Shown here: piece by piece, positions 57,601 to 60,600 of the stretch
Layout of the letters: every line of letters begins with the position of its first letter
Numbering within the stretch: position 1 is the stretch's first letter
From: Micropterix aruncella
Lineage: Eukaryota; Arthropoda; Insecta; Lepidoptera; Micropterigidae
Direction of reading: 5' to 3'
Length of the DNA stretch: 64,000 bases
Assembly (NCBI GenBank): GCA_944548615.1
Contig: OX155963.1
Span: forward strand, 19,028,261-19,092,260
Position numbers and translations under genes: made by a program
Notes under the pieces: generated by a model
What the model was told of the DNA's origin: nothing
Databases searched by the model: none
Seen by the model: only the letters and a program-made list of their open reading frames with translations

Positions 57601-60600
57601 TATTATTATGCCCACATCCTTTTGCCTCATGACACTTTGTAATGGTACTGGCTCTATAATATCTAATTAATTGATATCATTATTTCACTGGCTCACCTAT
57701 ATATACATACATAAAGTATAATGCATATAATCATAATATATCGTGTGGTATTTCTTATTTTTTGGAATATTTTTATAATCGTATTTATATAATTGTATTC
57801 TAATCTAGATATGTTTATACCATAATATATTTATTATTTATTATAATCGAATTTAGGTATCTATGTACTTACCATATTATTACATAAATTTGATTAGGTA
57901 TATACATTGTAATATTTATACAGATTATTATATATTTTAAGGTTTAATTAGGTACATTTACTATTTCTAAAAATAAAACGTTAGTCAATTTAGTTCTTTA
58001 TAAATTAAATCGCTAATTTTAATTGTTTACTCTGACCTGCCTAGATACAGGACAGTACAGTCCTAGTTAGGTGGGCACTGACCATTTGCTAAATTTGCGT
58101 GTCTGAGTTACTTTATAACATTAGTAATAATGTGGCTGAAATGAAAAAAAAATAAATATCTAACAAATGATTTGAATGAAAATGAAATAAAATACAAGAG
58201 AGCCTCACTTATCCAAGGTAATGTGGACCGAGTGTATCTCGGATAATCGAAAAGTAGGGTAACACGGACTCTGTCGCAAATCGAGGGGAAAACATACGAA
58301 TTTTTTAAAAATAATTAGTCAGTGAAGTAAAAAAATACATCTATTACTTATTTTAATGTAGTCAGTAAAAAATGTAATACAATACATACATATATAAATT
58401 ATAAAATACAGTACTGCTAAGTAAAATTGGAGCAGAGTGGTGACTTTGAAAGTAAAAACATGGCCTAGCCGTGGCCTTTCGACCTTGGTTAACCCGGAAT
58501 TTGGTTAATCGGGACTTTGATAACCGTGGCCCTACTGTAATAACAATCTTTCGATATTATGTTTGTTTCAATGAATTCTCTGAGAGACCAGTACAAATAT
58601 AAAACGATTGTGCTGAATTGTTAATCATCAGGCATTGTTTATTCCTTCCAGAAATATGTATCAGTGTCAGATGGGTAAGCAGACGATGGGAACTCCAGTC
58701 CACACTTGGAACATTCAAGCGGAGACAAAACTGTATCGCCTCCAAACTCCTGGCAGTCCGATATTCCGGCCGGTTCATCATGACAAGATTGCTCTCGACG
58801 ACTTTCCAATGGGCACCAATGCTATCGTTGCTGTAATTTCATACACTGTAAGAAAAATCAAATCAGCTATAATAATGATGATGAGGGAGGGGGGGGGGAT
58901 GACCCAACCATCAGCACTTTAATTCTTAATTTCTCACCTGTAAAGGCTCATGGCTAAATTAAGCCTTAAACGGTGCCAAGTAATTAGATTGGTGCGTTCT
59001 GCTCATTGCATGCGCGTTTGTTTATAAATTAATAATAAAAACGCGATAGAAACTTCAATAAACGCGATGTCGTCCTTGTTGACCTTTTTGGTTTTTTTTG
59101 TGCATTAAACCCACAATTTTGAGAACACTGGCATATAATGATTTTGCCTATTTTGCTAGTTATATTGAAAACGATCCTTATTACTACATGTATTACAAGA
59201 CAATTACGGTGATTATTATATGTATTACAATTTATTTATTTAAGAATTAATTACATAAAACGTTGACTTTGCTTACAGAAATAACAGGAACCGCATCGCC
59301 AAACCTTAATCTATGCTTATTTGATTTTGTCACCCAGCCTCGGACTGACATTAGTCCGTTCTAGGGTCGACAGGGCTTATATATATATTACATACCTAGG
59401 GATATATTACAATAAATTATGTAAAAGTGATTGCGGTGATTATAATATTTATTATAACACAATTATGTGGGATTACAATATGTATTCCCCCTTGAGAGTT
59501 TAAAAAAAAAATCCGCATCAACGAAGATTTGTTTTCCTGCTTTCTAAAGCCATTGATTTTTAGCAAAGTCGATATCGTTGTCATAAACCCCTGATTACTA
59601 TTAGCCACAAAAAATACAAACTAGAATCATATGGTAAACAAACAGAAACGATGTAAAGAATTAAGAGTGAATGTCATCAAATGACTAGATAAATTAGATA
59701 AGAAAGTACATTTTTACAAATGTCAATCGCAAACATCTGTTGCCGAATGAAGCGCCCCGCCGCACAACAATATTTTTCAAAGACAATGAAAATTCTATAG
59801 ACCATGTAATGGGACTGAAGTAGAACCAAAGTAGATATGAAACCAATTGTTTGACGGTCCCTGTAGTATCTATTCACTAAAGTCAGTACTTAAGTGACGA
59901 CCATGAATATGCATTTTGAGGACGGTACCTAACCGGTCAGACGCCCACAATGACAGATCCGCGTAGCTGTTTTGGTCGGCCATATATAGGATGAGTTTAT
60001 ATTAACAGGCATTATTGAAGGGGGTGTATCAGTACGAGCAAATAAGCAACGTTTGATAGAAAATTGAGAGAAAATTAAAAAAATAAATGTTTTTTTAAAT
60101 TTAAAAATAGTATAAAAACGCTGAGCACGATACACTATCTAGAGGTATGTAAAATATTGCTAATATTTTACCTACCGATAGATAGCGCAGCGCGCTCAAA
60201 CGCTTGTCAAAGTTTTATTTAACAGTCAAGTTTTATTTAACAGTCTTCGAGGGAATGAAACAGTAAGAGCAAATAAGCAACTTTTAATTTAAAAAAATAG
60301 AAAAATTAAAAAAAAAATAAAAAAAATATATTTTTTTAGTTTTCTCCAAAAATTTTTATTAAAAGTTGCTTACTTCGTTGTATTGAGTCACCCACAAAAA
60401 AAAATGCCCGTGCAGTAATAACACCCCGTATAAATACATACATGACTAACTGGTTAAATTACTAGGTAACAAGAGGGAATTAATGAAAAACACAATATTG
60501 TTAGTATTTACTTACAAATTCGACCAATAAGTTGCGGCGCAGTATTTTGCGCGCGAAGGTTGGCTTCCGACCAGTTAAAAGTCACTCGAGTGAGGGTTCT